A stretch of DNA of 64,000 bases, taken from contig AP026542.1 in the NCBI GenBank assembly GCA_026075535.2, positions 7,750,001 through 7,814,000 on the forward strand, read 5' to 3'. This DNA comes from Tricholoma matsutake (Eukaryota; Basidiomycota; Agaricomycetes; Agaricales; Tricholomataceae). Under the pieces are notes generated by a model. That model had not been told where the DNA came from. It saw only the letters and a program-made list of their open reading frames with translations, and did no database searches. Position numbers and translations under genes: made by a program. This document shows, in pieces, positions 10,154 through 20,338 of this stretch (within the stretch, counting starts at the first letter, position 1; every line of letters starts with the position of its first letter).

Positions 10154-13100
10154 ATGAGGGACAGACTTAGATCTACCCCACAGCTACGCATATTTAGTCA
10201 AAATGTTAACCGTAATTGGGGGTACATGGACTCTTTACTGGCCGATTTCGTAGATGATTACGATTTGCTTTTTATCCAAGAGCCACCGTGGCGATTGATA
10301 AGACACGCCCCTTCTGCCCACAACAGGGAAGGGGAGGAAGTTATTGGCGCACCAATGAGCCCAAACTGGGGAACGTTAGTGCGCCCCTCGGGTATCAATT
10401 CCCCTCCACGCGTTGCTGTCTACTTTGCGAACAGCATCGCTAACTTAAGACCAGGTCTCAGACGAGATCTGATCGATAGTCGTGACATCCTTCTGTTCTC
10501 ATTGGGAATAGGGGAGGACGTCATGCTACTCGCTAACGTCTACTCGGATAGCCAACACTCGGCCATCACGCTCTTATTTGAGAACGTCATGACGATCCCA
10601 CGCTTACACTTTATGTGTGGTGACTTCAACGTGAGACACGCCTCTTGGGACCCCCAGGGGCCTGAACACTCTATCCATGCTGACCACTTAGTGGAAACGG
10701 CTACGGCACTAGGCCTGACCAGAGCCCTACCAGTTATGGAAGGCCCCACACATTTCCCCCCTCAACAGGGCCTTCACCCCACGGTGATCGACCTTATGTT
10801 CGTACCTACGGATCTCAGATTCGTACTGTACTGTGAGATTGTACCTGAAGCCAGAGGAACGTCTGACCACGCCCCGCTGACATTAGTGCTACCTGGCCTG
10901 GGATCCTTGGTCCCGGTCACCAAGTGGTCCATCAAAAAAGGATCCAAGGAGGAAGCATCTTACCGAGATGCTGTCTCCTCCGCTTTAACTCCATGGCTAG
11001 ACTGGCACGGAGACACTTCGGCAGAAATCAATGATGTCGTCTTGGCGATATCAACGATTTTAAACAAGGCATGGGAAAACCATGCCAAGGAATCTTGCCT
11101 CGGCAAGTCGTCCAAGGGTTGGTGGACAGACGAATGCAGTGGTGCTCTAGACGCGTACAGAGCCTCTCGTGATGAGGAGGACTGGAAGCACTATAGGAAA
11201 GTCATGCAACACGCAAAGCGAGACTTTTTCGACGACCGTATCCAAGAAGTGGCTACGATGAACAGACGACCCTGGGACTTGATGTCTTGGACTCGCCAAC
11301 GTAACCTCCCATCGTACGAGGCTATCTCCTATGGGGGAGAACCCTGTAATGATCTGGACTCTCTCTGGGCAGCCCTTGATGGGTCCTATAATGCTGCCTC
11401 AAATCGAGTAGTCGATCTGAGCATCCTTGATGAACTTGATCCGGTGCCTGAAAGGGTCTGGACCCTGTTCTCCGTTACGGAAATGAAAGAAGCGCTAAAT
11501 GTGTGCTCTTCCCGTTCCGCTCCAGGACCCGATCATGTTACATGGTCGCACCTTAAACACTGGTGCACTGACCCAGAAGTGGCAGGGCTCATAACCCGCA
11601 TTGCTGAGGCGTGCATCACTGCTGGCCACTGGCCGGCTCACTTTAAGGAATCCCTGTCGGTTATTATCCCAAAGCCAGGGAAACCTAATTACTCTACCCC
11701 TAAGTCATTCAGGCCCATCGTGCTTCTGAACACTCTGGGTAAATTAGTCGAAAAGATGTTGTCGAGGCGACTTCAATTCGACGGCGTCGCACACGAGGCC
11801 TTTGAGCAAAACCAGTTCGGGGGCGTCGCCCAGCATTCCACTGAGGATGCAGGAATCTACCTCACCCATCTTGTCAGGGCAGGATGGGCTAAAGGACTTA
11901 AAACGAGTGTTGTTGCTTTCGACATCGCTCAATTCTTCCCCTCCTTGAACCACCAGGTTCTGCTGGAGATCATTTCTCGGTCGGGGTTCCCTGCGCAAGT
12001 AGTGAACTTCTTCCGTTCATATCTAGTCGGTCACAAAACGACCTACAAATGGAACGCTTTCTCATCTGGCTCCTTTGCAGCCGATGTGGGAGTGGGTCAA
12101 GGCTCTGCTTTGTCCCCTGTCTTATCGGTGTTATATTTAATGCCCATTATGAAGCTCTTCAGAAGGAGCGAAATCGGCAGAGATGTCGATCTCATGTTGT
12201 ATGTGGATGATGGCACCCTCATCGCCTGCTCTCCACAGCTGGAGGATAACCTCCCCTTGCTTAAAAAAGTGTATGGCTGGATATTCCAGCCGTTCACCTC
12301 CCTCGGGCTTGTCCTCAAACACGACAAGTCTGAAATATTTCATTTCTCAAGGGCGAGGAGATTCACTCCCCTACCCATCGATCTCGGCTTTGCCCCATAC
12401 ACGGGCAATACTCCCCTCAAACCCAAGGTTACCTGGAGGTACCTGGGCTTTTTCTTCGACTGTAAGCTCTCGTTCAAGGAGCACACACGGTTTTATTCCA
12501 CCAAAGCCCTTACCACTGCGAGGGCGATGGGAATGCTCGGCAATTCTGTCAGAGGGTTAACCCCTATGCAGAAACGCCTTTTGTACCGTTCGTGTGTCGT
12601 ACCTATTATGACATACGGACTCAGACTATGGCACTTCAGAGGCACTCGCGTCAAAGGTGTCATCAAAACGTTGGCCCAAGTGCAGTCTATAGCTGCACGT
12701 TGGATCCTCGGTGCATTCAGAACCACCCCAATTGGTGGCCTGGAAAGTATCGCCGGACTGCTGCCTATGCAGTTGTTACTGCGTCGTTTAGTCGACAGAG
12801 GGGTATTCAGAACCCCTCTATTGGCTCCTTCACACCCCCTAAGAGCTATCTTAGGACCTAAGCACGTCGGCACTACCCACTCTCATGAGCTAGGACTCTG
12901 GGGAGGAAACGTGCTTGACACACTTAACCTGCAAGGCCCATCTGTCGCCTCGGCTGCAGCCCTGGCCCTCGTTCCAGGCGATGAATTCGACCCCTTTGGG
13001 GAAGAAAACACACCTGGAAACAGAGTGAAGGATCTATTCCCCACTCGTTTCTCCTCTCATCGCCTCACCTCTAAGGAGGATGGAGCGAGGAATTCTTACA

Positions 13101-14023
13101 GGAGTGACCTCGATAGGGCCTGGGCTTCTGCCCAGGTTGAGGATGACACTCTCGTCGTTGCAGTGGCCGCTTCGGTGCCCACAGATGCCAAATTTCAAGC
13201 TGTCGCCTGCGCTCTTGTCTTCAGACAGGGGGAACAGGTGGATCGCGTTGTATCAGCTTCTGGGAGGAGAACCCCCCCGGAAGTCGAACTCTTTGCTCTC
13301 CAACTGGGAGTGTCCGCTGCGTGCAGCAGGGGATGCAAAAAGTTGGTTATCTTTTTGGATTCTACTACGGGCATTGAGTCCCTAATTGATCCAAAACCAT
13401 GCTCTGGGCAAATCTTTGCCCTGGACGCTTGTCGCTCCCTCCGCCCCTGGCTGGCTGGGGACGAGGAGAGAAACGTTACATTCTGGCATGTCCCCTCGAA
13501 ATTCGAGTGGAACGTTCACAAGATGGCTCACGATGTTGCTACATCTACCAAGATCTCCGTGGGCAGACACCCACGGACGTCTTTAGATTACCTTAAAAAT
13601 CAGGTTGAAAAGGCCGTTTGTAAGGATTGGCACACCCGGTTCTCAGATCCGGCGTACCGTGGTCGGCACTTCTACCAACTCAAAGGAGTAGGTGGAAAAC
13701 TGGTATTACCCTCGACTCACAAAGGTGGGCCCTGGCTGAAAGTAATGGGAAGCAACACTACGTTGACGTCCCGTTCAACTCGTATGATCACTGGCCATGC
13801 TCCCATAGGGGAGTATCGCCAACGTTTATCCCTCGACAGGGAATACCAATGTTGGTGCCTTGGTCCCGAAATCCAAACTCGAGACCATCTACTACGCGTC
13901 TGCCCCAAGGTAGATCGAAAAGAAACTCATGCAAGCCCAGACTCCGTCGAAGGCTTCAACGAATTCATGGACAATAACCCGGCTCTCGGGTCGTTCACCG
14001 CACTTGCGTGGGATCCAGGATAG
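10154..14023 (+). CDS. L-d ORF2: endonuclease-RT-RNase H polyprotein (1289 aa)
   Basis: Carries out target-primed reverse transcription. The APE-type endonuclease (1-240) shows N17 (SQNVN), E43 (QEPPW), D157/N159 (GDFN) and D238-H239 (SDH). The RT (about 420-800) shows KPNYSTPKSFRPI, motif A FDIAQFF with D590, motif B GQGSALSP, motif C Y683-V-D-D686, and YLGFFFD. RNase H (about 1000-1130) shows E1043, D1069 and D1127, but the first Asp is Ala at 1005 (AVAAS, where other copies have AVDAS). The C-terminal knuckle is C1233-x-C1235-x9-H1245-x4-C1250. The start is the ATG abutting the normal ORF1 TAA (TAAATG). Full length with no stop; the D1005A change probably kills RNase H. Confidence 0.95.
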   Translation: MRDRLRSTPQLRIFSQNVNRNWGYMDSLLADFVDDYDLLFIQEPPWRLIRHAPSAHNREGEEVIGAPMSPNWGTLVRPSGINSPPRVAVYFANSIANLRPGLRRDLIDSRDILLFSLGIGEDVMLLANVYSDSQHSAITLLFENVMTIPRLHFMCGDFNVRHASWDPQGPEHSIHADHLVETATALGLTRALPVMEGPTHFPPQQGLHPTVIDLMFVPTDLRFVLYCEIVPEARGTSDHAPLTLVLPGLGSLVPVTKWSIKKGSKEEASYRDAVSSALTPWLDWHGDTSAEINDVVLAISTILNKAWENHAKESCLGKSSKGWWTDECSGALDAYRASRDEEDWKHYRKVMQHAKRDFFDDRIQEVATMNRRPWDLMSWTRQRNLPSYEAISYGGEPCNDLDSLWAALDGSYNAASNRVVDLSILDELDPVPERVWTLFSVTEMKEALNVCSSRSAPGPDHVTWSHLKHWCTDPEVAGLITRIAEACITAGHWPAHFKESLSVIIPKPGKPNYSTPKSFRPIVLLNTLGKLVEKMLSRRLQFDGVAHEAFEQNQFGGVAQHSTEDAGIYLTHLVRAGWAKGLKTSVVAFDIAQFFPSLNHQVLLEIISRSGFPAQVVNFFRSYLVGHKTTYKWNAFSSGSFAADVGVGQGSALSPVLSVLYLMPIMKLFRRSEIGRDVDLMLYVDDGTLIACSPQLEDNLPLLKKVYGWIFQPFTSLGLVLKHDKSEIFHFSRARRFTPLPIDLGFAPYTGNTPLKPKVTWRYLGFFFDCKLSFKEHTRFYSTKALTTARAMGMLGNSVRGLTPMQKRLLYRSCVVPIMTYGLRLWHFRGTRVKGVIKTLAQVQSIAARWILGAFRTTPIGGLESIAGLLPMQLLLRRLVDRGVFRTPLLAPSHPLRAILGPKHVGTTHSHELGLWGGNVLDTLNLQGPSVASAAALALVPGDEFDPFGEENTPGNRVKDLFPTRFSSHRLTSKEDGARNSYRSDLDRAWASAQVEDDTLVVAVAASVPTDAKFQAVACALVFRQGEQVDRVVSASGRRTPPEVELFALQLGVSAACSRGCKKLVIFLDSTTGIESLIDPKPCSGQIFALDACRSLRPWLAGDEERNVTFWHVPSKFEWNVHKMAHDVATSTKISVGRHPRTSLDYLKNQVEKAVCKDWHTRFSDPAYRGRHFYQLKGVGGKLVLPSTHKGGPWLKVMGSNTTLTSRSTRMITGHAPIGEYRQRLSLDREYQCWCLGPEIQTRDHLLRVCPKVDRKETHASPDSVEGFNEFMDNNPALGSFTALAWDPG

Positions 14024-14399
14024 GTTGTGCGCGCAGGGCGTATGACCCCCGTCTGGTTCTAGCTAGCGTTATCGGTATGTCGGGGTGGCCGTAGGGCACC
14101 AGACGAGTCCGTTAACCCTCATCAAGGGGGCCCACCCATGTTCAGGAGCGACTGTCAGGGAGGGGGGACGCGAAACTAGGTACCGGTTTGGGGAGGCGCC
14201 TGAGCACTTCCAGATCCACTGTCGGTTGTGCATTACAGCTTTGCCGCTGAATACGCCTTCCTTTCCAAGCTGAGAGGCTCACATTGGGGCGGCAATATCC
14301 CCTAAATCTTGCACACATACCCGTAGGGATTCGGGGAACACGACATCGTCAAGCTCGGGTTGTCGGTACGCCACCACTGGCAAGTCCATTTACTCAATA

Positions 14400-14413
14400 A
14401 AGGGGGCCCCCTT
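14400..14413. repeat. Perfect 14-bp palindrome in LINE 3' UTR
   Basis: aagggggccccctt within aataaagggggcccccttagtgg. The same palindrome recurs in the 3' UTRs of L-b, L-c, L-f, L-g, L-j and L-l about 150 nt before the poly(A). In RNA it could form a hairpin or a dimerisation site. AATAAA-like sequence next to it (caataaagg) may also act in 3'-end formation, though the element ends well downstream. Confidence 0.6.
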
Positions 14414-14494
14414 AGTGGTCAGTGCAGCTATCCAGGTGGTTGGTGCGAAGATCAGCAGGAGGAGGACTTGGGCTGGGCGTAGTGTACTTCGTTT

Positions 14495-14564
14495 GTATGT
14501 CTCTACCGCGGACTGTGATCGGGCGCCGCGTTATAAACTTTTGACCCAAAAAAAAAAAAAAAAA
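14495..14564 (+). promoter_or_regulatory. Shared LINE/N 3'-terminal tail (proposed RT recognition site)
   Basis: The last 60 or so nt of L (gtatgtctctaccgcggactgtg ... cgccgcgttataaacttttgaccc then poly(A)) match the last 60 nt of every N subfamily (ccgcggactgcgatcg, cccgcgttataaa, ttgaccc). A second matching block lies further up the 3' UTR (cctttccgagctgagaggc in L, cctttcctggctgagaggc in N). Outside these blocks the 3' UTRs differ. Shared 3' tails are the hallmark of SINE-LINE partnerships in which the LINE RT recognises the RNA end. Confidence 0.75.
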
Positions 14565-14952
14565 CACACAAGCGGTACAGGAGGCGTTTCTGCATAGGGG
14601 TTAGCCCCCTCACAGAATTGCTGAGCATTCCCATCGCCCTTGCCGTGGTGAGGGCTTTGGTGGAATAAAACCGCGTATGCTCCTTGAAGGAGAGTTTGCA
14701 ATCAAAGAAAAAACCGAGGTACCTCCAGGTAACCTTGGGCTTGAGAGGGGTGTTGCCCGTGTAGGGGGCAAAACCAAGATCGATGGGCAGGGGGGTGAAC
14801 CTCCTTGCCCTTGAGAAATGAAATATTTTGGACTTGTCATGTTCGAGCACAAGTCCAAGGGAGGTGAATGCCTGGAAGATCCAGCCATACGCTGTTTTAA
14901 GGAGGGGGATGTTATCCTCCAACAGTGGGGAGCGGGCGATGAGGGTGCCATC

Positions 14953-14965
14953 GTCCACATAAGAC
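14953..14965. repeat. TSD of N1-b (second copy 17187-17199)
   Basis: gtccacataagac precedes the poly(T) of N1-b and follows its 5' end. Identical 13-bp copies within L-c ORF2, at the RT YVDD region. Confidence 0.92.
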
Positions 14966-17186
14966 TTTTTTTTTTTTTGGATCAGAATTTATAACGCGGG
15001 GCTCGAACGCAGTCCGTGGAGCAGGGTACAAACTTGGGTACTACTCTATCTACGCGTTCCCCTCGCCCATCTCCCACTCAGGTCCCCATTTTAGCCACTT
15101 TAGGCGGGCAGTGCCACAGACGTTGGCCTCTCAGCCAGGAAAGGCAATAATCTGGAGGGGGAGCCCCCCCCTCCCGAAGTTAGCCATTAGATCGCCCGCT
15201 GGAGCAAACGGTCCCCCAGCCACATGTCCGACCGAGGCCAGACCAGGCGCAGCAGTGTTAATTCACCGTAAATCCCCCCTTGCGGGAGGAATAACCGTCT
15301 GCGTTTTTCCAGCCAACAAGGATTGACCACCCCAGACGAATGAGGTGGACCATCACCGTGTTGTGCACGAGTGACAGTAACGAGGCGGGTGGTTGTTCAC
15401 CTGGTTATTCACCGTGACCGCCGTAAGTAGGGGGCCGAGGCCCCCCTTGAGCAAATGCACACATGTGCATGCACTCGATGACATTGTCCCCCCCGCAGTG
15501 GGGGGAAGGTATAGGGAAGCAACACCATGTCACCATCCTGATAGTGGCCACCAGTTACTTGGTGGCCGTGAACGTAGAGGGGGATAGCCCCCTGTACTAG
15601 TTGCGGCGCTGCTGTCCACGAGGACCTCGAGGACGACGGCGCCGTGCTGGGGATGTGGGTTCCCCAGATTGAGGCTCTGATTGAGCAGTGTGCACCGCCG
15701 CGTAGGAAGCCCGGAAGGCTGCCAGAGACGTGAGATCGAGAGGTGTTGGAACGGCTGCTAGTTCCACCGACATTGTCTCAGACAGTCACCAGGTGGTCAT
15801 GAATAACTCCCAGGCCATTTGGCGCCATGCATTCCTCTCTTCAGGGGGAACGGCGGATGTACGGATGGTACCAATAAACATGGTCATCGCGTCCAGTTGG
15901 TGTAGCATGGCATGAGAGGTGGCTTCGATTTCCAACCTCTCATTCACAGATAACGGCACTTTGTCCTCCACCAACTCAGGGATGGGGGGCAAAGACGGTA
16001 CTGGGGCAGGGGATGCCTCCGGATAGAAGCACTCGGCCATGTCGAGCTCCTGTCAATACATGTCCTCGCGTTCGAGACTGCGAGTCCATCGTTTATGTGC
16101 GACATGGACGTCCTGCGCCCACAGCACACGGTCTATCGTTTGCCTCGAGGCCAGCTTGGGGCTGCTCTTGGCATAATTGAGGGCCTCTTGCATAGCAAGA
16201 GAGTCCTCGTCATCCTCAGGGTCAGAGAGGTCTTCTCCAGCCCATAGATCTCTAACTGCCCGTAGGGCAGTAGCTACATCCGGATCATCTTGATCGTACC
16301 GGGTGTCGTAGTCTTGGACACCATCGTCATAGATGTCGCCCGTAATCAGGGAGGGGTCGTGTAGACCCCAGCGTGGTGTTTGGACTCTGGTTCGCCATTT
16401 AGGCATTGAGAGGGGAAGTTAATGCTAGTAGATGATAGTAGAAATCAAGATACGTAGCGTGCCATCGATAACAGTTGGTCCCTTATCTCTATTCCGGGTC
16501 CACCCGATACTGCCTCCGAATGCTCCGAGGGGGGGACAGGCCGCACATCCTGTAACCCAGTGGGAGAAGATTGAACCCGGGTCATAACACCCTAGAAGAG
16601 TGAGCACCGGAGGTAGAGAGTTGGTGGTGAGTAGCGGCCACCAGAGCGTCAACCTAGCCGCCAGGGGGCACCATCGCCCGGCCCCTTTTAACAATGGTGT
16701 ATTCCAACGGGTAGTCAGTGTAGCATGTCTCTAGTAATGGAAACTCACAGAGCATGGAGGCTGGAAGCCTCCCAGACGGCCAGCAGTCCAGTAAGAATGT
16801 CCTTCCCCCTAAGCCAGACCTCCCCCAGCTAAACGAGCGCTTCTACTTGGGCAAGCGTTGAAGCAGGCATCCCACACCCACTCTAAGCCCCCATAGGGAC
16901 CCAGACTACTCTTTCATAGACATCACTCACCTAGCCAGGATCCTCGAAGCCAAGGGGAATGAGACAGATAGCAGTCACTGTTGGAAACAATGACCGAGAC
17001 ATCCCTGGAGATCGGATGGACGGATCTCTTAGCAAATCAGGCCACGCCTGGAGACGCTGAGAGCGTTCGTAATGGTGAAATCCGATCGAAAATCGGATGA
17101 CAAATGAAGTGTCGACGTCGCGAGCAACATTGAGCAGAGGTGTTTACCACTGTTTATGGTGGTTGTAACAAGTCAAGGAGCGCGAT
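14966..17186 (-). mobile_element. N1-b: complete non-autonomous element in L-c
   Basis: 2221 bp on the minus strand: poly(T) at 14966-14978, 3' UTR to about 15596, broken ORF 15597-16406, leader 16407-17186. It starts (right end) with the N 5' terminus, reverse of gctccttgacttgttac, with two or three extra bases before the TSD. The leader has the small inverted repeats common to all N copies. Confidence 0.93.
15597..16406 (-). pseudogene. N1-type protein gene with two stops
   Basis: 270-codon frame aligned end to end with the intact N1 gene at 1117-1926. Two stops break it: after REDMY near 16053 (TCA to TGA) and at 15786 in FMTTW (CGA to TGA, the same codon as in N2-a). Domains otherwise unchanged: acidic stretch SDPEDDEDSL, PELVEDKVPLS, and the C-terminal Arg-rich tail. 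Function unknown. Confidence 0.85.
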
Positions 17187-19545
17187 GTCCACATAAGACA
17201 TGAGATCGACATCTCTGCCAATTTCGCTTCTTCTGAAGAGCTTCATGATGGGCGTCAGGTATAACGCCGACAGGACAGGGGACAAGGCAGAACCTTGACC
17301 CACTCCCACATCTGCTGCAAAGGAGCCAGATGAGAAAGCATTCCATTTGTAGGTCATTTTGTGACCAACTAGATATGAACGGAAGAAGTTCACTACCTGC
17401 GCAGGGAACCCCGACCGAGAGATGATCTCCAATAGAACCTGGTGGTTCAGAGAGGGGAAGAACTGAGTGATGTCGAAGGCGACAACACTCGTTTTGAGCC
17501 CTTTGGCCCATCCTGCTCTAACCAGGTGGGTAAGGTAGATTCCTGCATCCTCAGTGGAACGCTGGGCGACGCCTCCGAACTGGTTTTGTTCGAAGGCCTC
17601 GTGTGCGACGCCGTCGAACTGAAGTCGCCTAGACAACATCTTTTCGACTAGCTTGCCCAGAGTGTTCAGTAGCACGATAGGCCTGAACGACTTTGGAGTG
17701 GAGTAGTTAGGTTTCCCTGGCTTCGGGATGATAACCGACAAGGATTCCTTAAAGTGAGCCGGCCAGTGGCCAGCAGTGATGCATGCCTCAGCAATGCGGG
17801 TGATAAGCCCTGCCACTTCTGGGTTGCTACACCAGTGTTTAAGGTGCGACCACGTAACATGATCGGGACCTGGAGCGGAATGGGAAGAGCACACATTTAG
17901 CGCTTCTTTCATTTCCGTGATGGAGAATGGGATCCAGGCCCTCTCAGGCACCGGATCAAGTTCATCGAGAATGCTCAGATCGACTACTCGATCCGAGGCA
18001 GCGTTATAGGACCCATCAAGGGCAGCCCAGAGGGAGTCCAGATCGTTGCAAGGTTCTCCCCGATAGGAGATTGCCTCGTACGATGGGAGGTTGCGTTGAC
18101 GAGTCCAGGCCATCAAGTCCCAGGGTCGTCTATTCATCGTAGCCACTTCTTGGATACAGTCATCGAAAAAGTCCTGCTTTGCGTGTCGCATGACTTTCCT
18201 ATAGTGCTTCCAGTCCTCCTCATCATGAGAGGCTCTGTACGCGTCTAGGGCACCACTGCACTCGTCTGTCCACCAACCTTTGGACAACTTGCCGAGGCGG
18301 GATTCCTTGGCATGATTTTCCCATGCCTTGTTTAAAATCATTGATATCGCCAAAACGACATCATCGATTTCTGCCAAAGTATCTCCGTGCCAATCTAGCC
18401 ACGGAGTTAAAGCGGAGGAGACAGCATCTCGGTAAGATGCTTCCTCCTCGGATCCTTTTTTGATGGACCACTTGGTAACCGGAACCAAAGATCCCGGGCC
18501 AGGTAGCACTAACGTCAGGGGAGCGTGGTCAGACATCCCCCTGGCTTCAGGAACGATCTCGCAGTACAGTACAAATCTAAGATCTGTAGGTACGAACATC
18601 AGGTCGATCACCGTGGGGTGAAGGCCCTGTTGTGGGAGGAAGTGGGTAGGGCCCTCCACCACTGGTAGGGCTCTAGTCAGGCCTAATGCTGTGGCCATTT
18701 CCACTAAGTGGTCAGCGTGGATTGAGTGTTCAGGCCCCTGGGGGTCCCAGGAGGCGTGTCTCACGTTAAAATCGCCACACATAAAGTGTAAGCGTGGGAT
18801 CATCATGATGTTCTCAAATAAGAGCGTGATGGCTGAATGTTGGCTATCTGAGTAGATGTTAGCGAGTAGCATGACATCCTCTCCTATTCCCAGTGAGAAC
18901 AAGAGGATGTCACGATTGTCAATCAGATCTCGTCTGAGACCCGGTCTTAGATTAGTGATGCTGTTCGCAAAATAAACAGCCATGCGTGGAGGGGAGTCAA
19001 TTCCCGAGGGGCGCACTAAGGTTCCCCAATTTGGGCTCATTGGTGCGCCTATAACTTCTTCCCCTTCCCTGTTGTGGGCAGAAGGGGTGTGTCTTATTAA
19101 TCGCCAAGGAGGCTCTTGGATAAACAGCAAATCATAGTCATCTATAAGGTCTGCCAGTAGCGAGTCCATGTACCCCCAATTATGGTTAACATTCTGACTA
19201 AATATGCGCAACTGCTTGCCAACGCTGCTGGAAATGGGGACACCCCACCCCAGCATGCAGAGCTCCACAGACCAAATGTCCGGTCTGCACAGGCCCACAC
19301 TGCAAGGAGCACCACCATGCCCTAGTGGGATGTTGCAAGGGAAACGCTAAGGTGAACCCTCCTGTCCCAGCTACCCCAGAGGGGGCAGCCTGTCCTCACC
19401 TGGCTAGGTGGATAAACTGCCAGAAGAACCACGCATCCGACAATCATCAATGCAATTTTTGGTGACATCGCTTTGACTGTGACTGGATCAAAGCTCGCTA
19501 TGACGAGGTGAGTGCAAGACACAACTCTCGCTCCCCTCTTGCTCA

Positions 19546-19559
19546 CCATCCCACAGGAT
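19546..19559. repeat. TSD of N1-c (second copy 21768-21781)
   Basis: ccatcccacaggat on both sides, identical. The site overlaps the 3' end of the 49-nt intron-like segment of L-e. Confidence 0.93.
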
Positions 19560-20338
19560 CGACGCTCCTTGACTTGTTACAACCACCATAAATAGTGGTA
19601 AACACCTCTGCTCAACGTTGCATGCGACATCGACACTTCAATTTTTGTCCGATTTTCGATCGGATTTCGCCATCAAGAACGCTCTCGGCGTCTCCAGGCC
19701 TGCACTGAGTTGCTAAGAGATCCGTCCATCTGATCTCCGGGGATGTCTCGGTCATTGTTTCCAACAGTGACTGCTATCTGTCTTGTTCCCCTTGGCTTTG
19801 AGGATCCTGGCTAGGTGAGTGATGTCTATGAAAGAGTAGTCTGGGTCCCTATGGGGGCTTAGAGCAGGTGTGGGATGCCTGCTTCAATGCTCACCCAAGT
19901 AGAAGCGCTCGTTTAGCTGGGGGAGGTCTGGCTTAGGGGGAAGGACGTTCTTACTGGACTGCTGGCCATCTGGGAGGCTCCCAGCCTCCATGCTCTGTGA
20001 GTTTCTATTACTAGAGACATGCTACACTGACTACCCGTTGGAATACACCATCGTTAAAAGGGGCCGGGCGATGGTGCCCCCTGACAGCTAGGTCGATGCT
20101 CTGGTGGCCGCTACTCACCACCAACTCTCTACCTCCGGTGCTCACTCTTCTAGGGTGCTATGACCCGGGTTCAATCTTCTCCCACTGGGTGACAGGATGT
20201 GCGGCCTGTCCCCCCCTCGGAGCGTTCGGAGGCAGTATCGGGTGGACCCGGAATAGAGATAAGGGTCCAACTGTTATCGATGGCACGCTATGTATCTTGA
20301 CTTCTACTATCACCTACTAGCATTAACGTCCCCTCTCA

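Larger units (their letters stand above)
8115..14564 (+). mobile_element. L-d: full-length LINE of the L family (reference copy)
   Basis: Complete 6.45-kb non-LTR retrotransposon inserted in L-c. The 5' UTR (8115-8242) begins catcgcttcttg. ORF1 is 8243-10027 in this copy, ORF2 10154-14023, the 3' UTR 14024-14547 and poly(A) 14548-14564. The EN-RT-RNase H order plus zinc-knuckle ORF1 fits the fungal Tad1 group or its I-group relatives; clade placement needs a tree. It is the only copy with an uninterrupted, stop-free ORF2, but ORF1 is shortened and RNase H lacks a catalytic Asp, so it is probably not autonomous now. Confidence 0.95.
6134..19214 (-). mobile_element. L-c: LINE, ORF2 and 3' UTR, split by L-d and N1-b
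   Basis: Pieces 6134-8114, 14576-14965 and 17200-19214 are collinear on the minus strand and together cover ORF2 from just inside its start to the poly(A) (poly(T) at 6134-6153). L-d interrupts with a 11-12 bp TSD (8104-8114 and 14565-14575, one mismatch), and N1-b with a 13-bp TSD (14953-14965 and 17187-17199). The element has no ORF1 or 5' UTR and ends at 19214 against an ORF1 piece of opposite polarity. No TSD is found for L-c itself. Confidence 0.87.
6677..19214 (-). pseudogene. L-c ORF2, 5'-truncated and split by two insertions
   Basis: Coding pieces in order of translation are 19214-17200 (endonuclease SQNVN, QEPPW, GDFN, SDH; RT motifs up to SYVD), 14965-14576 (DDGTLIARSP to the RT thumb) and 8114-6677 (thumb, RNase H, C-terminal knuckle, ending AWDPG). 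RNase H keeps all four acidic positions (AVDAS, PPEVE, SDSTTG, AHDVA). I see no internal stop in the joined frame, so this copy was damaged by insertions and loss of its start rather than by point decay. The first residues upstream of LRIFSQN are lost at the 19214 junction. Confidence 0.82.

Noticed and set aside
8115..14564. L-d as an active master element
   Set aside because: ORF1 is cut before the last zinc-knuckle Cys and RNase H lacks its first Asp, so full activity is unlikely.
6134..14564. L-c/L-d as a single twin-primed (5'-inverted) insertion
   Set aside because: L-d has its own complete 5' end, poly(A) and TSD within L-c, and L-c continues on the far side at 14576. They are two events.
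17154..19298. A 714-aa frame starting upstream of LRIFSQN
   Set aside because: Its first 30 or so residues are antisense ORF1 of L-e across the 19214 junction, and its end is the antisense N1-b leader. Only the middle is ORF2.
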